DNA from: Hohaiivirga grylli
GTDB taxonomy: Bacteria > Pseudomonadota > Alphaproteobacteria > Rhizobiales > Beijerinckiaceae
Direction of reading: 5' to 3'
Length of the DNA stretch: 24,191 bases
Assembly: GCF_039655745.1 (NCBI RefSeq)
Contig: NZ_JBBYXI010000006.1
Location: forward strand, 1-24,191
Shown here: piece by piece, positions 12,401-15,988 of the stretch
Position numbering within the stretch: the stretch's first letter is position 1
Layout: each line of letters begins with the position of its first letter
The notes under the pieces: generated by a model
The model's database searches: none
Seen by the model: the letters and a program-made list of their open reading frames with translations, nothing else
Told to the model about the DNA's origin: nothing
Translations under genes and position numbers: made by a program

Positions 12401-14424
12401 TCACCATTAACAACCTGTGCGCCCTTGCCATATCCTTGGAACCAGACATAAGGCAACAGATCACCCTCAGCAAAACCACTGACATTAACCCGATCGAACC
12501 CTGATACCAGGGTCCCATCCCAATCTTCGATACGAATGATATCCGGTGTACCTGTAATGGAGCCAAGGTTGAGTGTATTGTAACCAGATGGCGGCGTACC
12601 GAGATTGAATGTGGTTGAGCCTGCACCTGTCAGCTCACCAAAGACCTGATTGGTGCCATTGAGGTTGAGTACAGAGCTTGTACCTGCATTCTGAATAATA
12701 CGGGTTGAGTTAGTAAACTGATCGTTTACCCCAAAGCCCAGCGTTCCGTTCCCCATAATCAGGTCTGAGGTGGCGATCGCAGCTGTTCCGAGATTGAGCG
12801 TCCCGCCCAGCACGGAAAGTGACTTGGTCTTGAATAATTTGACCGTGCTGTCGAATGTCGCGGTGCCCGTGTTCTGTTTCGTGAAATCCTCACGGATATC
12901 AACAACACCGGCAATATCTCCTGAATAGACGGTCTGAGCGAGTGTTGAATCAAGGATAAAATCAATACCGCTCTGGGCAATCAGGGAGTCAGCAAGGAAC
13001 GTGAGATTGCGGCCAATGCTCATGGAAGCAGCGCCGTTGATATTCAGCACTGTATCGCCGAGTTCAACATCCCCATAGAGGTGCATCTCACCGCCATTGA
13101 CTTCAATTTCACCACCAGTGAAACTGACGGTTCCGCGGCTGTCTACACTGCCGATGTACATATGGGCACCAGCATTAATTGTAACCTTGCCGACTCCACT
13201 GCCAGCAAGACCATCAAACTTTGTCGTCGATGCGGCTGAACCATTGATCTGGAGCTTGGTATTCGCAGCCAGTGTGATGTTACCGGTGCCGAGCATATTG
13301 TTGGCACCAGCGGCACCAATGGTCAGCGTATCAGTGAAGGCCCCTGTCTCGACAATTCCCTGCTGGATATCCAGATCACCAGAGAAGCTGTTACCCTTGC
13401 TGCTGAGTGTCAGAGTTCCATCACCCTGCTTGACGACACGGCCTGCCCCCGTGAGGCTGAAGTTTGAACCCAATACGAGTCCGGTACCGGCCCCAATATT
13501 GAAGTTCGTAGCGCCTGTAAGGGTTGTGCTCTGTGCCGTTGCCGGGTTGAGTGTCAGTGTCTTGCCACCAACAACATTGAAGCCGCTGTTCATCAGGACG
13601 GCATTGGTCAGCGTGAAGTTGCCCGCCGAGACATCGAATATCTGGTTGGAGCCATGGGTGAGATCAATAGCGCCCTTGCCAAGCGCAGAGTTATTGCCGA
13701 TGGCAACCGTTCCACTCTGGAAGTCAAAGTTTCCAGTGAAGGTATTGGCACCATTCAGTGTGAGTGTCTCACTTCCGGTTTTTGAAACGGAAGAAGCATT
13801 GCTGATAACGCCATTAATGATTGTACCACCACTCCCGGCAGCATCGGTGAATGTCAGGGTATTGCCACCGATATCCATAGCCCCATTAATGGTCAGTTTC
13901 CCGCCAAAAGCACTGGCGCTTTGAACGGTGAGATTGGATGCAGACGCAATGTCGGATGCAATGGTCAGGGCACGATTACCAGACAGGCTGATGAGTGAAA
14001 CCGAAGCACCATTATTGAAGTCCAGCTTTCCACCAGCGATGACCAGCGATCTGGCGTTATCATCATCCATGTACTTCCCGACATACAGGGAGCCGAGCGT
14101 ATTTGACCCTGTCAGGGTAATCGTCTTGTTGTTGTAGTCAGCATCAAGGAACTGAACAATCTCACCAATACCATTAGGAGCTACCCCTGTTGACCAGTTC
14201 GTCCCTGTTGACCAATTCGTGTCGCTTGCCCCGCCCCAGGTATGTGTCGCAGCACCAGCGCCGACTGCCAGCAACATCGAGCCAGAGATGACGGATACGG
14301 CGAGTGCCTTGCGGAACGTCACGCGATTGCGGGCTGTCTCACGCGCAGCAGTTGCGATCGCGAGTGAGGATGCATTACCGGCGAAGTTACGACGCAGGAA
14401 CGAACGGGTGTTGATGATAGCCAT
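433..14424 (-). CDS. Giant autotransporter (type Va-like) with beta-helix passenger, 4663 aa; called autotransporter A
   Basis: This protein would be exported by Sec and inserted through its C-terminal barrel, displaying a very long beta-helical passenger on the cell surface, probably for adhesion or biofilm. Residues 1-58 form an extended signal peptide ending VGAGA. The passenger is a long series of Gly/Asn/Thr/Ser-rich repeats of the passenger-associated transport type (for example KTGSGTLTLSG, YTGTTSV). It is punctuated by four W...NW motifs at about residues 63, 686, 1260 and 2078, then three longer modules at about 2578-2841, 3031-3308 and 3634-3955. An autochaperone-like region (about 4193-4335) contains IGAYDYSLVQGG and WYLTSE. 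Residues 4351-4663 (barrel and preceding linker) end in KYTW. I see no cysteine and no protease or lipase triad. The ATG lies 55 bp after the MucR-like gene, which suggests co-transcription. Function beyond surface display is inferred. Confidence 0.93.
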   Translation of the reverse strand: MAIINTRSFLRRNFAGNASSLAIATAARETARNRVTFRKALAVSVISGSMLLAVGAGAATHTWGGASDTNWSTGTNWSTGVAPNGIGEIVQFLDADYNNKTITLTGSNTLGSLYVGKYMDDDNARSLVIAGGKLDFNNGASVSLISLSGNRALTIASDIASASNLTVQSASAFGGKLTINGAMDIGGNTLTFTDAAGSGGTIINGVISNASSVSKTGSETLTLNGANTFTGNFDFQSGTVAIGNNSALGKGAIDLTHGSNQIFDVSAGNFTLTNAVLMNSGFNVVGGKTLTLNPATAQSTTLTGATNFNIGAGTGLVLGSNFSLTGAGRVVKQGDGTLTLSSKGNSFSGDLDIQQGIVETGAFTDTLTIGAAGANNMLGTGNITLAANTKLQINGSAASTTKFDGLAGSGVGKVTINAGAHMYIGSVDSRGTVSFTGGEIEVNGGEMHLYGDVELGDTVLNINGAASMSIGRNLTFLADSLIAQSGIDFILDSTLAQTVYSGDIAGVVDIREDFTKQNTGTATFDSTVKLFKTKSLSVLGGTLNLGTAAIATSDLIMGNGTLGFGVNDQFTNSTRIIQNAGTSSVLNLNGTNQVFGELTGAGSTTFNLGTPPSGYNTLNLGSITGTPDIIRIEDWDGTLVSGFDRVNVSGFAEGDLLPYVWFQGYGKGAQVVNGELLPIGNQVSEWNGLAGNYQWGTSGNWVGGDGYNIPDHSGATVLFGNLINISQQTVRLNGATRTIGHLIMNSSTSATPGMSIADGTIIFDSGDAGTAATLTNTAGPAVSFNQTISLQLNSDLVFQGTGGFAIAGSVIGSKNIIMNGSGYVFVNSLSTLMAGYTGDIFLNSGTLYVQSDNNLGSGTVHIAGGIIGAQGNDNKIEINNKIIIGGDFQVNNARLTHAGDVELTQNRTITIGGNISKPGEFSSVTFSDGFNLTGVGGLTINSTGGGIELQSGNSTFSGGLTTRGAVYVTQNSGLTIGSLMPGQNYLGSSDVTVNGGWIKADSNGHAGQLTASTLTYSSSGGSFQYLNGGAFTLAGGTFDGGTGTTKGQLLVSGDLTFGGTSITNRPTIVVDTTTNPSNITNIYGSGAITGFAFYKRGSGTTTIDAGITSFAQDNSVYLEGGVLQLGRHGQLTASNVVLTGGSLSVANSIKADNLGNLFLRNDSSLMLGSSGGMTFAKRQTEAGNWIDGKILTIQNNGQEWEPNNDPTQAATYVRFKADPGTSGTWLSNVAFTNHEAGAKVAQGNDGLWYLLPNAPLTNEWGGGSDPDMKWSTAGNWLNSIIPNAAGASATIRDADSNLNGKTIDIDGAFTVGRLNIESSSGQTLILGGAGSLTLDGTDARIRHAGINTTTIKTDVNLNANVELNTSANVLAGLLEWSGDVHGTGGFTKTGTGTLKLSGGSASSYAGGFLWQDASIIQINADGSLFGSGKLTIGDGSAKTYALESTGGSHTVTSDFSLAGALLLQKDTVYGVTDNNDIGTTRTLTFSGAGSLASGMLAIDTYGNSANASASTQKLTLAFDGQLTGSGGINKVGNGDLALNGVGNTFSGGVILTQGRIHISQDNALGTGVFSNAALVGITSANRQTLFGTTGSATNPLVLGNQLNLSAPGLYLDGYLKFDYNGTSTLTGMVGLGSSSPDYLTIFGKNHILSGTGGIVKGVASSWSSRGTIRFEGANTYSGGTILSEGITQIGVDTVTTGATVISGALGTGSVTLNNGATIAAYSDDGSTSRRLSNVIILNGLNTAVTGGGDAKTLIFDTPTITLRNGKTDWRLNVYPGTTASFESQFIDGASAGGITKINTGTLELKNGDNQISDGIEVSKGTVLATATGDVTTGRVVAGENYLGSGAHTIENEGTIRIATVDGSTVTLSGNGMTFNGAGILNITGGSNIRTVFDSNSSFSGDALTGSITASGSIFKEGAGTNTSIGVNLNTSNLVISSGTLGFSGSNLVSGVGGLNLNGGTLALNDTSQTFGVGAQLSLTNSSTIDFGSAQKGILTVGSLQLDSTGYYLSDSSYTLNLDNWKGNPVLGAQNSQFIVTDGREGQKYNNISFGGSYMTGAKVIKNSNNQFELVPLGVAFIWDNHSNSALWTGANWEGIGTPTKGDGAKFLDNKDSGLNGRTISVGSGVTVGAIEFETNQGQHYTIGEAANTKITLDMDDPTLDTRLTLKGNSYPTIGSIIDLKQNLVIETSGSGKLSLNGAISGGGKSVTKNDIGTVALNSGGSTFTAGLIINAGTVEFGASSSLDGVGSVVEGPAGIGKLTINGGTLVATNSDQTLHNSVVVGGDFTVSGTNGLTFEGSLGATGNIAADTTINVAEMGGSLSFGENLALTGSNDITKSGSGTLNFNGDGSGYSGDVNVAFGSVGIGTDNGFGTGSVSLAAATTLVANADGLDVGNAITLSSGTAKVDTGANDLTLSGVISGAGVLNKIGTGTLTLDAASTYTGGTLITAGTVNLAHEDGAGTGLITVLTGSELELSFSNGTLDNIRSGDGAINITGTNVRLGGTSSHSGVLTVANGASAIVSAPNNQLGSAEVVLAGNGLMTLAMDPGSAQFSNKLSGTGTLAVELAHTGNEFWFAASAANGFTGTMEMGTGGFKLDANASSTLAGATLQLNANSITNITGSQSVGNLSMNGGLINTTLNATTGGFNEHVTTGNLDLTSGQVKLDLSAMSSSSSILVADDGATNQLVSATSVTGNVSNITMVDRNGNALGATSVQGITQNGTTVANATYSHSLASTGTGGAGLYAAYQLTELALLAGKTLSLTEGTGATGTAAELKAKVTGSGNLEIASNSAITISNAANNYSGSTIVSSGTAKAGVADVFKNTGNMVVQSGGTLDLNGFANQVNNLQGAGSVIASANLTANNTAASSFDGSISGSGNFTKIGSGELTLSGTSSYTGTTSVDAGSLKLTNAGAVSSGAVTVASGAVMELAFNTASFANVIGGVGTVAVTGSDVTLAGTNTFSGLWNVTGSAIATTEANLGTAEVALNGASSQMSLTPSAGFTFANKLTGNGTLNAQMGSASDAFAFSSGAGSAFTGTLAMGTGSYDLSGVNTTTLANATLRADSGSTITVGAGNQAIGALTFNGGKVVFDATVPSQLQANGIVTAGTLDVNGSGTVSIKLPGTPGMPSIGSATTTNLLAQDDTGALTKLASATTVVGAGGNIGLVDANGHDLLSADQEINIANAANTATAAKGTYGYRLNTGTGNDGLYVAYSLKTVELLSGQVLTLTPDAGATGLATDLSATVTGSGNLEIAAGSGKLVSLTNSGNSYTGTTTVTSGTLQLGSDNALGNTTALSIASGATTNVNGYTQVVNGAFTGATGSTLNLNNGSLTINNGGTSAGSLTGAGTLAIAGGTLDVAGANTGLTAGVNIASGATVELDNVAGIGNSGTVTVAGDLIIDNATGTFAKNVAGAGDVTFASGSAVTLTGNNTLSGNWIVDAASTLTASTQGNLGSAEIANAGSFTINTSTDWTLANDFTGAGSFTKSGSGNLTIAQANARTGTTDITAGSLTLTDADGVGSGNVTVGTGSLELTFAADQTFDNALLGSGGTTVSGANVATITGANSSYTGDWTITGKAAVDAAATNSLDNLGSGKVALAGTLDATTNGAFTFSNELSGAGLLNASNNGGAFNFTSNVGSAFTGTLALSNNTFDLSGVNTASLTNATLSLGANNITTVGAGSQAIGNLAFDGGTLKYANLTVPADATSSDLVSTGNVTVSANGGSIAVDPATAGLVVPTTPPQVNLLSQDDDAQVKLVDVSGTVTGAGGLTLTDLAGNIISMTGHTVDILEGGQTVAEATYDYIFSGTDGDGVYLGYGLKQLDLQSGQTLTLTPDTGATGNATDLSAKLTGTGNLAINAAGAGTGTVSLSNATNDYEGTTSVQSGTLQMGNDNVLGLTSDVQIASGTTLDMNGFSQTVGAVHTVAGGKLDITAGSTLTIADAQRAAGDTDGGGLDANTLYGAGTFIIDPSIVHVNGAQANYTGELQVTGGSELRLNTADAFDNAASIELATEDDKLTFADLSGYNAAWTDIANGTAAVSIKGKGTITSEDGSDVRLSGDNSQFEGQLVAGANSVLRVSEQKNIGTAKIQVDGQFHFIADGIWSLTNEVTGSGLVVKDGSGILSVDQALSNFTGLTQITSGTLVVGETTSPAALIKGDVRVESGGTLSGTGTVEGQVLNAGNILAYNALPNATGYGDSSQTSNLTVGALSNAGNIVLAGSQIGNTLTIKGGLTGLGGRVYLNTVFGGDDSKTDSLILNGGATTGSTSLVITNKGGEGALTNQGIRVVNAQNGATTTSTSFKLDQLSSGYRSTTDTLAIGAYDYSLVQGGNGGDANSWYLTSEASKDGSNSGNGRNVRPEAGAYQLGHQVARTMFMMSLHDRDGYAGMSTTNREYAGWARVTAKREHGRAGSNAISTSADTFTAQVGVDLFKYESPDLGTFYAGIMGGWGTSDIDGKSRQINNAKTTGKTKGYSIGAYGTWYQNDRGQPGAYVDVWGQYSWFNHEISGYGLPKEKYDSQAATISLETGYSFLLHSSETAKIYLEPQVQLAYVSYHSGSLTETSGTQVRYRNGSGLLARAGARLYGEFLLENGAKLRPYLEANYWYNQNAGKLYMNNDLVPSGAPRSFGEVKLGISGEITKNLQVWGDIGTQFGGKHYNAVTGQVGLKYTW
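436..1374 (-). other. C-terminal autotransporter barrel region of A
   Basis: These 313 residues start at RPEAGAYQLGHQVARTMF, which looks like the linker and inner helix before the barrel. They contain repeated aromatic-rich amphipathic strands (for example YVDVWGQYSWF, YLEANYWYNQN) and end in a final strand closing with tryptophan. The protein sequence is identical to that of autotransporter B. Confidence 0.92.
1420..1845 (-). other. Autochaperone-like region of A
   Basis: About residues 4193-4335, just before the barrel linker. Landmarks are LTVGALSNAGNI, NTVFGGDDSKTDSLIL, TTGSTSLVITNKGG and IGAYDYSLVQGG followed by WYLTS. This order (substrate-like strands, GAYDYSL, then SWYL) is characteristic of the pertactin-like C-terminal passenger domain that nucleates beta-helix folding. 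The matching region of autotransporter B is homologous but clearly diverged. Confidence 0.75.
2650..3520 (-). repeat. Internal passenger module, third copy in A
   Basis: Edges are approximate. Landmarks in order: FDLSGVNTASLTNATL, GAGSQAIGNLAFDGG, LLSQDDD, ATYDYIFSG, GVYLGYGLKQLDL, LTLTPDTGATG, LTGTGNL. The same order recurs at about 4500-5330 and 5900-6690, and once in autotransporter B. The YDY...GVYLGYGL core resembles the autochaperone motif placed inside the passenger. Confidence 0.75.
4500..5330 (-). repeat. Internal passenger module, second copy in A
   Basis: Edges are approximate. Landmarks: YDLSGVNTTTLANATL, GAGNQAIGALTFNGG, LLAQDDTG, GTYGYRLNTG, GLYVAYSLKTVEL, LTLTPDAGATG, VTGSGNLEIAAGSG. 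It is diverged from the third copy but collinear with it. Confidence 0.75.
5900..6690 (-). repeat. Internal passenger module, first copy in A
   Basis: Edges are approximate. Landmarks: FKLDANASSTLAGATL, GSQSVGNLSMNGG, ILVADDGA, ATYSHSLAST, GLYAAYQLTELAL, LSLTEGTGATG, VTGSGNLEI. It is the most diverged of the three copies in A: the QDD and YDY positions are altered, but the order is kept. Confidence 0.7.
8149..8196 (-). repeat. W...NW start motif of passenger unit 4 (A)
   Basis: Residues 2077-2092 read IWDNHSNSALWTGANW. It follows GAKVIKNSNNQFELVP, which closes the preceding unit. This is one of four similar motifs in autotransporter A. Confidence 0.7.
10597..10650 (-). repeat. W...NW start motif of passenger unit 3 (A)
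   Basis: Residues 1259-1276 read EWGGGSDPDMKWSTAGNW. They follow GAKVAQGNDGLWYLLP, the same kind of unit-closing strand as before unit 4. Confidence 0.7.
12322..12372 (-). repeat. W...NW start motif of passenger unit 2 (A)
   Basis: Residues 685-701 read EWNGLAGNYQWGTSGNW. They follow GAQVVNGELLPIG, which closes unit 1. Confidence 0.7.
14194..14241 (-). repeat. W...NW start motif of passenger unit 1 (A)
   Basis: Residues 62-77 read TWGGASDTNWSTGTNW, directly after the predicted signal-peptide cleavage site. Motifs of this type commonly open proteins with autotransporter-associated beta-strand repeats. Confidence 0.7.
14251..14424 (-). other. Extended signal peptide of A
   Basis: Residues 1-58. 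A long charged N-region (arginines at 7, 11, 12, 28, 32, 34, 38 and lysine 39) is followed by a hydrophobic core (ALAVSVISGSMLLAVG) and an A-x-A-like end at AGA. An N-region of about 39 residues is longer than in ordinary Sec signals, as in many large autotransporters. Cleavage after 58 or 59 is likely. Confidence 0.8.
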
Positions 14425-14479
14425 GACAGGGCCCCAAATTGTATTTGTTTATAAAAAAGATGAATACACGCGCAGGTAT
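14425..14479 (-). promoter_or_regulatory. Regulator-autotransporter A spacer with weak ribosome site
   Basis: These 55 bp separate the MucR-like stop from the autotransporter ATG. GGGGCC about six bases before the ATG is the only Shine-Dalgarno-like element. A matching GGGGC occupies the same place before autotransporter B. I see no clear promoter and no terminator, so read-through from the regulator gene is the simplest view. Confidence 0.5.
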
Positions 14480-14944
14480 TTACGACGCGGATTTATGACG
14501 TAATCGGGCGCTATGCGGCCTGACCTGTTTTGCGATGATTGATCGCTTACGACTGAGCGCAGGCGCGACGACCGGGTAGTCATCGGGCAGGCTCCATTTC
14601 TCGCGATAGTCGGCAAGGGTCATATTGTAGCGAGAGCGCAAGTGTCGTTTGAGGCTTTTGACCTTTCGGCCATCCTCGAGACAGATCAGGTGATCGTCTG
14701 AGACACTGTCCTTGATGGGAACGGCCGGTTCGGCCTTCTCTCTGCGGAAGGGACTGCGGCTTTGACTATTCTCGACATCGAGAATCTCCAGCGCAACCTG
14801 ATGGATGTTTTTGAGGAGAGAGACAATCTGCTCTTCGGAGCAGTTGGTTTTCTGCAGGTAGGCAACGACGATAGCAACGGCGGCAGAAAATGCCGGACTA
14901 TCGGGATTTTGATCAGTTTTTAGCGGTACGGAATCGGGCTGCAA
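14480..14944 (-). CDS. Ros/MucR-family transcriptional regulator
   Basis: Proteins of this family bind AT-rich DNA and control surface polysaccharides, motility and virulence genes in Alphaproteobacteria. The N-terminal half (IVVAYLQKTN, then IVSLLKNIHQ) is a MucR-type oligomerisation region. The C-terminal half carries the DNA-binding core at about residues 87-133, with ICLEDGRKVKSLKRHL, the MTLADYREKW region and DDYPVVAPALSRKR. Of the four Ros zinc ligands, the first Cys is kept, the second is Asp, the His of KRHL is kept, and the final His is replaced (HLRSRY). Related zinc-free or Asp-containing Ros homologues are known, so the fold may survive. The start used is TTG at 14944, with AGGG about five bases upstream; no in-frame ATG exists upstream at the given poly-C length. 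The frame stays open upstream through the C run to about 15013. Confidence 0.85.
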   Translation of the reverse strand: MQPDSVPLKTDQNPDSPAFSAAVAIVVAYLQKTNCSEEQIVSLLKNIHQVALEILDVENSQSRSPFRREKAEPAVPIKDSVSDDHLICLEDGRKVKSLKRHLRSRYNMTLADYREKWSLPDDYPVVAPALSRKRSIIAKQVRPHSARLRHKSAS

Positions 14945-14970
14945 CCCGCCCTGAGGCCCGCTCGGCCCAC

Positions 14971-15030
14971 TTAATATGGGGGGGGGGGGGGGGGGGGGGG
15001 GTAAATTTTGAAATTACTGAGGTTTTTCAT
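14971..15030 (-). CDS. Short leader ORF containing the poly-C tract upstream of the MucR-like gene
   Basis: ATG at 15030 opens MKNLSNFKIY, then eight prolines from the C run, a tyrosine, and a TAA at 14971-14973 (19 residues). As given, it stops 26 bases before the TTG start of the regulator and is one base out of frame with it. With 25 C residues instead of 24 it would read on without a stop into the regulator, adding about 29 residues. With 26 it would enter the third frame and stop soon after the TTG. GGTGGGC lies just before the ATG. It could be a frameshift switch, a translation-coupling leader, or non-coding DNA. Confidence 0.5.
   Translation of the reverse strand: MKNLSNFKIYPPPPPPPPY
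14978..15001. repeat. 24-bp homopolymeric tract (poly-C on minus strand)
   Basis: Twenty-four consecutive G residues on the plus strand. Runs this long slip readily in replication and are a classic contingency-locus feature. It lies 33 bases before the TTG start of the MucR-like gene and within a short ATG-initiated leader. Its exact length is also the base call most likely to be wrong in this window. Confidence 0.95.
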
Positions 15031-15100
15031 AGCCCACCAATCACATTTCTTCGATCAAAACCCGGCCCGCAAAAACGGACCAAAGCTGCTTATTAGTTTT

Positions 15101-15140
15101 TTTGCATAACATTTGCATAAACAATTTGCAAGGTTATGCA
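15101..15140. promoter_or_regulatory. Iterated TTTGCATAA sites upstream of the MucR-like gene
   Basis: TTTGCATAA occurs at 15101-15109 and 15112-15120, 11 bp apart (about one helical turn). A partial copy ATTTGCA is at 15124-15130 and an inverted half TTATGCA at 15134-15140. The array lies about 70-110 bp upstream of the leader ATG. Spacing and repetition suggest an operator, perhaps for autoregulation, since MucR proteins favour AT-rich sites. The binding protein is inferred. Confidence 0.5.
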
Positions 15141-15219
15141 TTCAATTTTAAACGAACACAACCCGGCAGGGCAAATTATCGGAACAGTCACATTCCTTCA
15201 AACAACCACAAAACAAATC

Positions 15220-15236
15220 CATATAAGCTGTATATG
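15220..15236. repeat. Inverted repeat CATATA-N5-TATATG, copy 2
   Basis: Same perfect 6-bp arms as at 306-322, with centre AGCTG. The surrounding 15201-15259 stretch resembles 287-345. Confidence 0.5.
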
Positions 15237-15277
15237 AACAGTTGAGAGCGCCTGTGGACAGGCTTATAAGTGGATGC

Positions 15278-15598
15278 TCACAAATCAGCCGCCTTCAAAA
15301 CGGATATCCAATCCTGCCGTCCACCCAGAAGACGGAGAATATCAACAAAGTTATCAGAAATTCTATAAATTACCAAGTGGCTTTGGTGAACATGAATACG
15401 CACTGGCGGGTTAAATTCCATACGTTCACGGGCAAGAGATGGGAGTGATGCTATGGTCTCAAAAACATCGCTGAGCTCATCAATATATTTATCAGCCTGC
15501 TCTAAAGACCAAGTCTCTGCGGTGTATCGCCAGATATCATCAAGATCGTCATAAGCCGCAGGCGTAAGTCGATATCCTGACACCTTATTTGACGACAT
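15278..15598 (-). CDS. ParE-type toxin of a type II toxin-antitoxin system (RelE/ParE superfamily)
   Basis: A 106-residue protein of normal ParE size. It shows the family pattern: YRLTPAAYDDLDDIWRYT at the start (beta strand, then helix), a helical middle (ADKYIDELSDVFETIASLP), and a C-terminal sheet with VRIHVHQSHLVIYRI, DILRLLGGRQDW and a short tail. ParE toxins typically poison DNA gyrase, while RelE relatives cut mRNA; the GRQDW ending favours ParE, but the target is not proven here. The ATG at 15598 is chosen because it gives the canonical length and overlaps the antitoxin gene by 14 bp, a layout typical of coupled translation. A longer start at 15634 would sit deep in the antitoxin frame and has no clear ribosome site. 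Confidence 0.88.
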   Translation of the reverse strand: MSSNKVSGYRLTPAAYDDLDDIWRYTAETWSLEQADKYIDELSDVFETIASLPSLARERMEFNPPVRIHVHQSHLVIYRISDNFVDILRLLGGRQDWISVLKAADL

Positions 15599-15830
15599 GA
15601 CGTTCACGCATCCGAAGCTTAAACGCCTTAACATCTAAAGGCGCAGCCTGACCACTCTCAACACCTTTGGAAATGGCATCCTGTAGCGCGGTAATCGCCT
15701 CCCGACGCTCCTGATCTTTCCGTATCAGATCCCGAATATAATCACTGGCATTGCCATAACGTTCTTGATCAACCTGATTTTCAACCCAGGTTTTCATTGT
15801 ATCAGGTAAGGATACATTCATTGTTGCCAT
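15585..15830 (-). CDS. ParD-type antitoxin, ribbon-helix-helix protein
   Basis: An 81-residue protein starting MATMNVSLPDTM. The NVSLPD strand plus two helices (KTWVENQV, then NASDYIRDLIRKDQERR) form a ribbon-helix-helix DNA-binding domain. The acidic/helical C-terminus (ITALQDAISKGVESG) is the usual toxin-wrapping tail. It should neutralise the neighbouring toxin and repress their shared promoter. The ATG at 15830 is preferred over an in-frame ATG at 15899 because GGAGG sits five bases upstream of it and the homology starts there. The toxin follows with a 14-bp overlap. The pair lies between the two autotransporter cassettes, in the same direction. Confidence 0.9.
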   Translation of the reverse strand: MATMNVSLPDTMKTWVENQVDQERYGNASDYIRDLIRKDQERREAITALQDAISKGVESGQAAPLDVKAFKLRMRERHVVK

Positions 15831-15835
15831 AGCTT

Positions 15836-15840
15836 CCTCC
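15836..15840 (-). promoter_or_regulatory. Strong ribosome-binding site of the antitoxin
   Basis: GGAGG with a five-base spacer (AAGCT) to the ATG at 15830. It is the clearest Shine-Dalgarno sequence seen in the window and decides the antitoxin start. Confidence 0.9.
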
Positions 15841-15849
15841 ATTGATGAC

Positions 15850-15877
15850 ATAATAGCACTTCTAGAAATTCTGTCAA
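15850..15877 (-). promoter_or_regulatory. Sigma-70-type promoter of the toxin-antitoxin operon
   Basis: On the minus strand TTGACA (15872-15877) and TATTAT (15850-15855) are separated by 16 bp, about 20 bp before the antitoxin ATG. The spacer contains the palindrome TTCTAGAA (15860-15867), a plausible antitoxin operator. A second TTGACA lies at 15894-15899. Confidence 0.75.
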
Positions 15878-15934
15878 AATTTATGGCAATCTTTGTCAAT
15901 TAAAATTAATTGCGTCCATTCACACATATGGAAA

Positions 15935-15960
15935 GCCCCCGGAGTTTGTGCTCCGGGGGC
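15935..15960 (-). terminator. Hairpin terminator of autotransporter B
   Basis: GCCCCCGGAG and CTCCGGGGGC form a perfect 10-bp stem around the six-base loop CACAAA on the minus strand, followed by TTT. It begins 28 bases after the stop of autotransporter B and insulates the downstream toxin-antitoxin promoter. Confidence 0.8.
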
Positions 15961-15988
15961 TGTTTGTTGTTGTGTTGCTGTATTGCGG

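Larger units (their letters stand above)
15031..15277. other. AT-rich intergenic region between the toxin gene and the MucR-like leader
   Basis: I see no intact gene here. It holds the iterated TTTGCATAA sites (15101-15140), the second CATATA inverted repeat (15220-15236) and a reading-frame ghost on the minus strand at 15188-15241 (LFIYSLYGFVLWLF, then a stop at 15188-15190). It also has a small hairpin, GCCTG-TGGA-CAGGC (15250-15263), that could weakly terminate the toxin transcript. Confidence 0.6.

Noticed and set aside
13097..13924. Plus-strand open frame of 275 codons opposite autotransporter A
   Set aside because: Same antisense effect: Pro/Val/Leu/Ser-rich with no recognisable motif, fully inside a well-supported gene.
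14385..14424. Flagellin-like start MAIINT of autotransporter A
   Set aside because: Resembles flagellin N-termini only over six residues; the rest is a basic signal-peptide N-region and the protein has no flagellin domain.
14978..15001. The possibility that the poly-C run is only a sequencing or assembly artefact
   Set aside because: Not fully rejected: the exact length is uncertain, but a second homopolymer in the same position of a similar leader (1-38) argues that long runs are real here.
15831..15899. Longer antitoxin start at 15899
   Set aside because: It would place the -35/-10 promoter and GGAGG ribosome site inside the gene; the ParD homology begins at the ATG at 15830.
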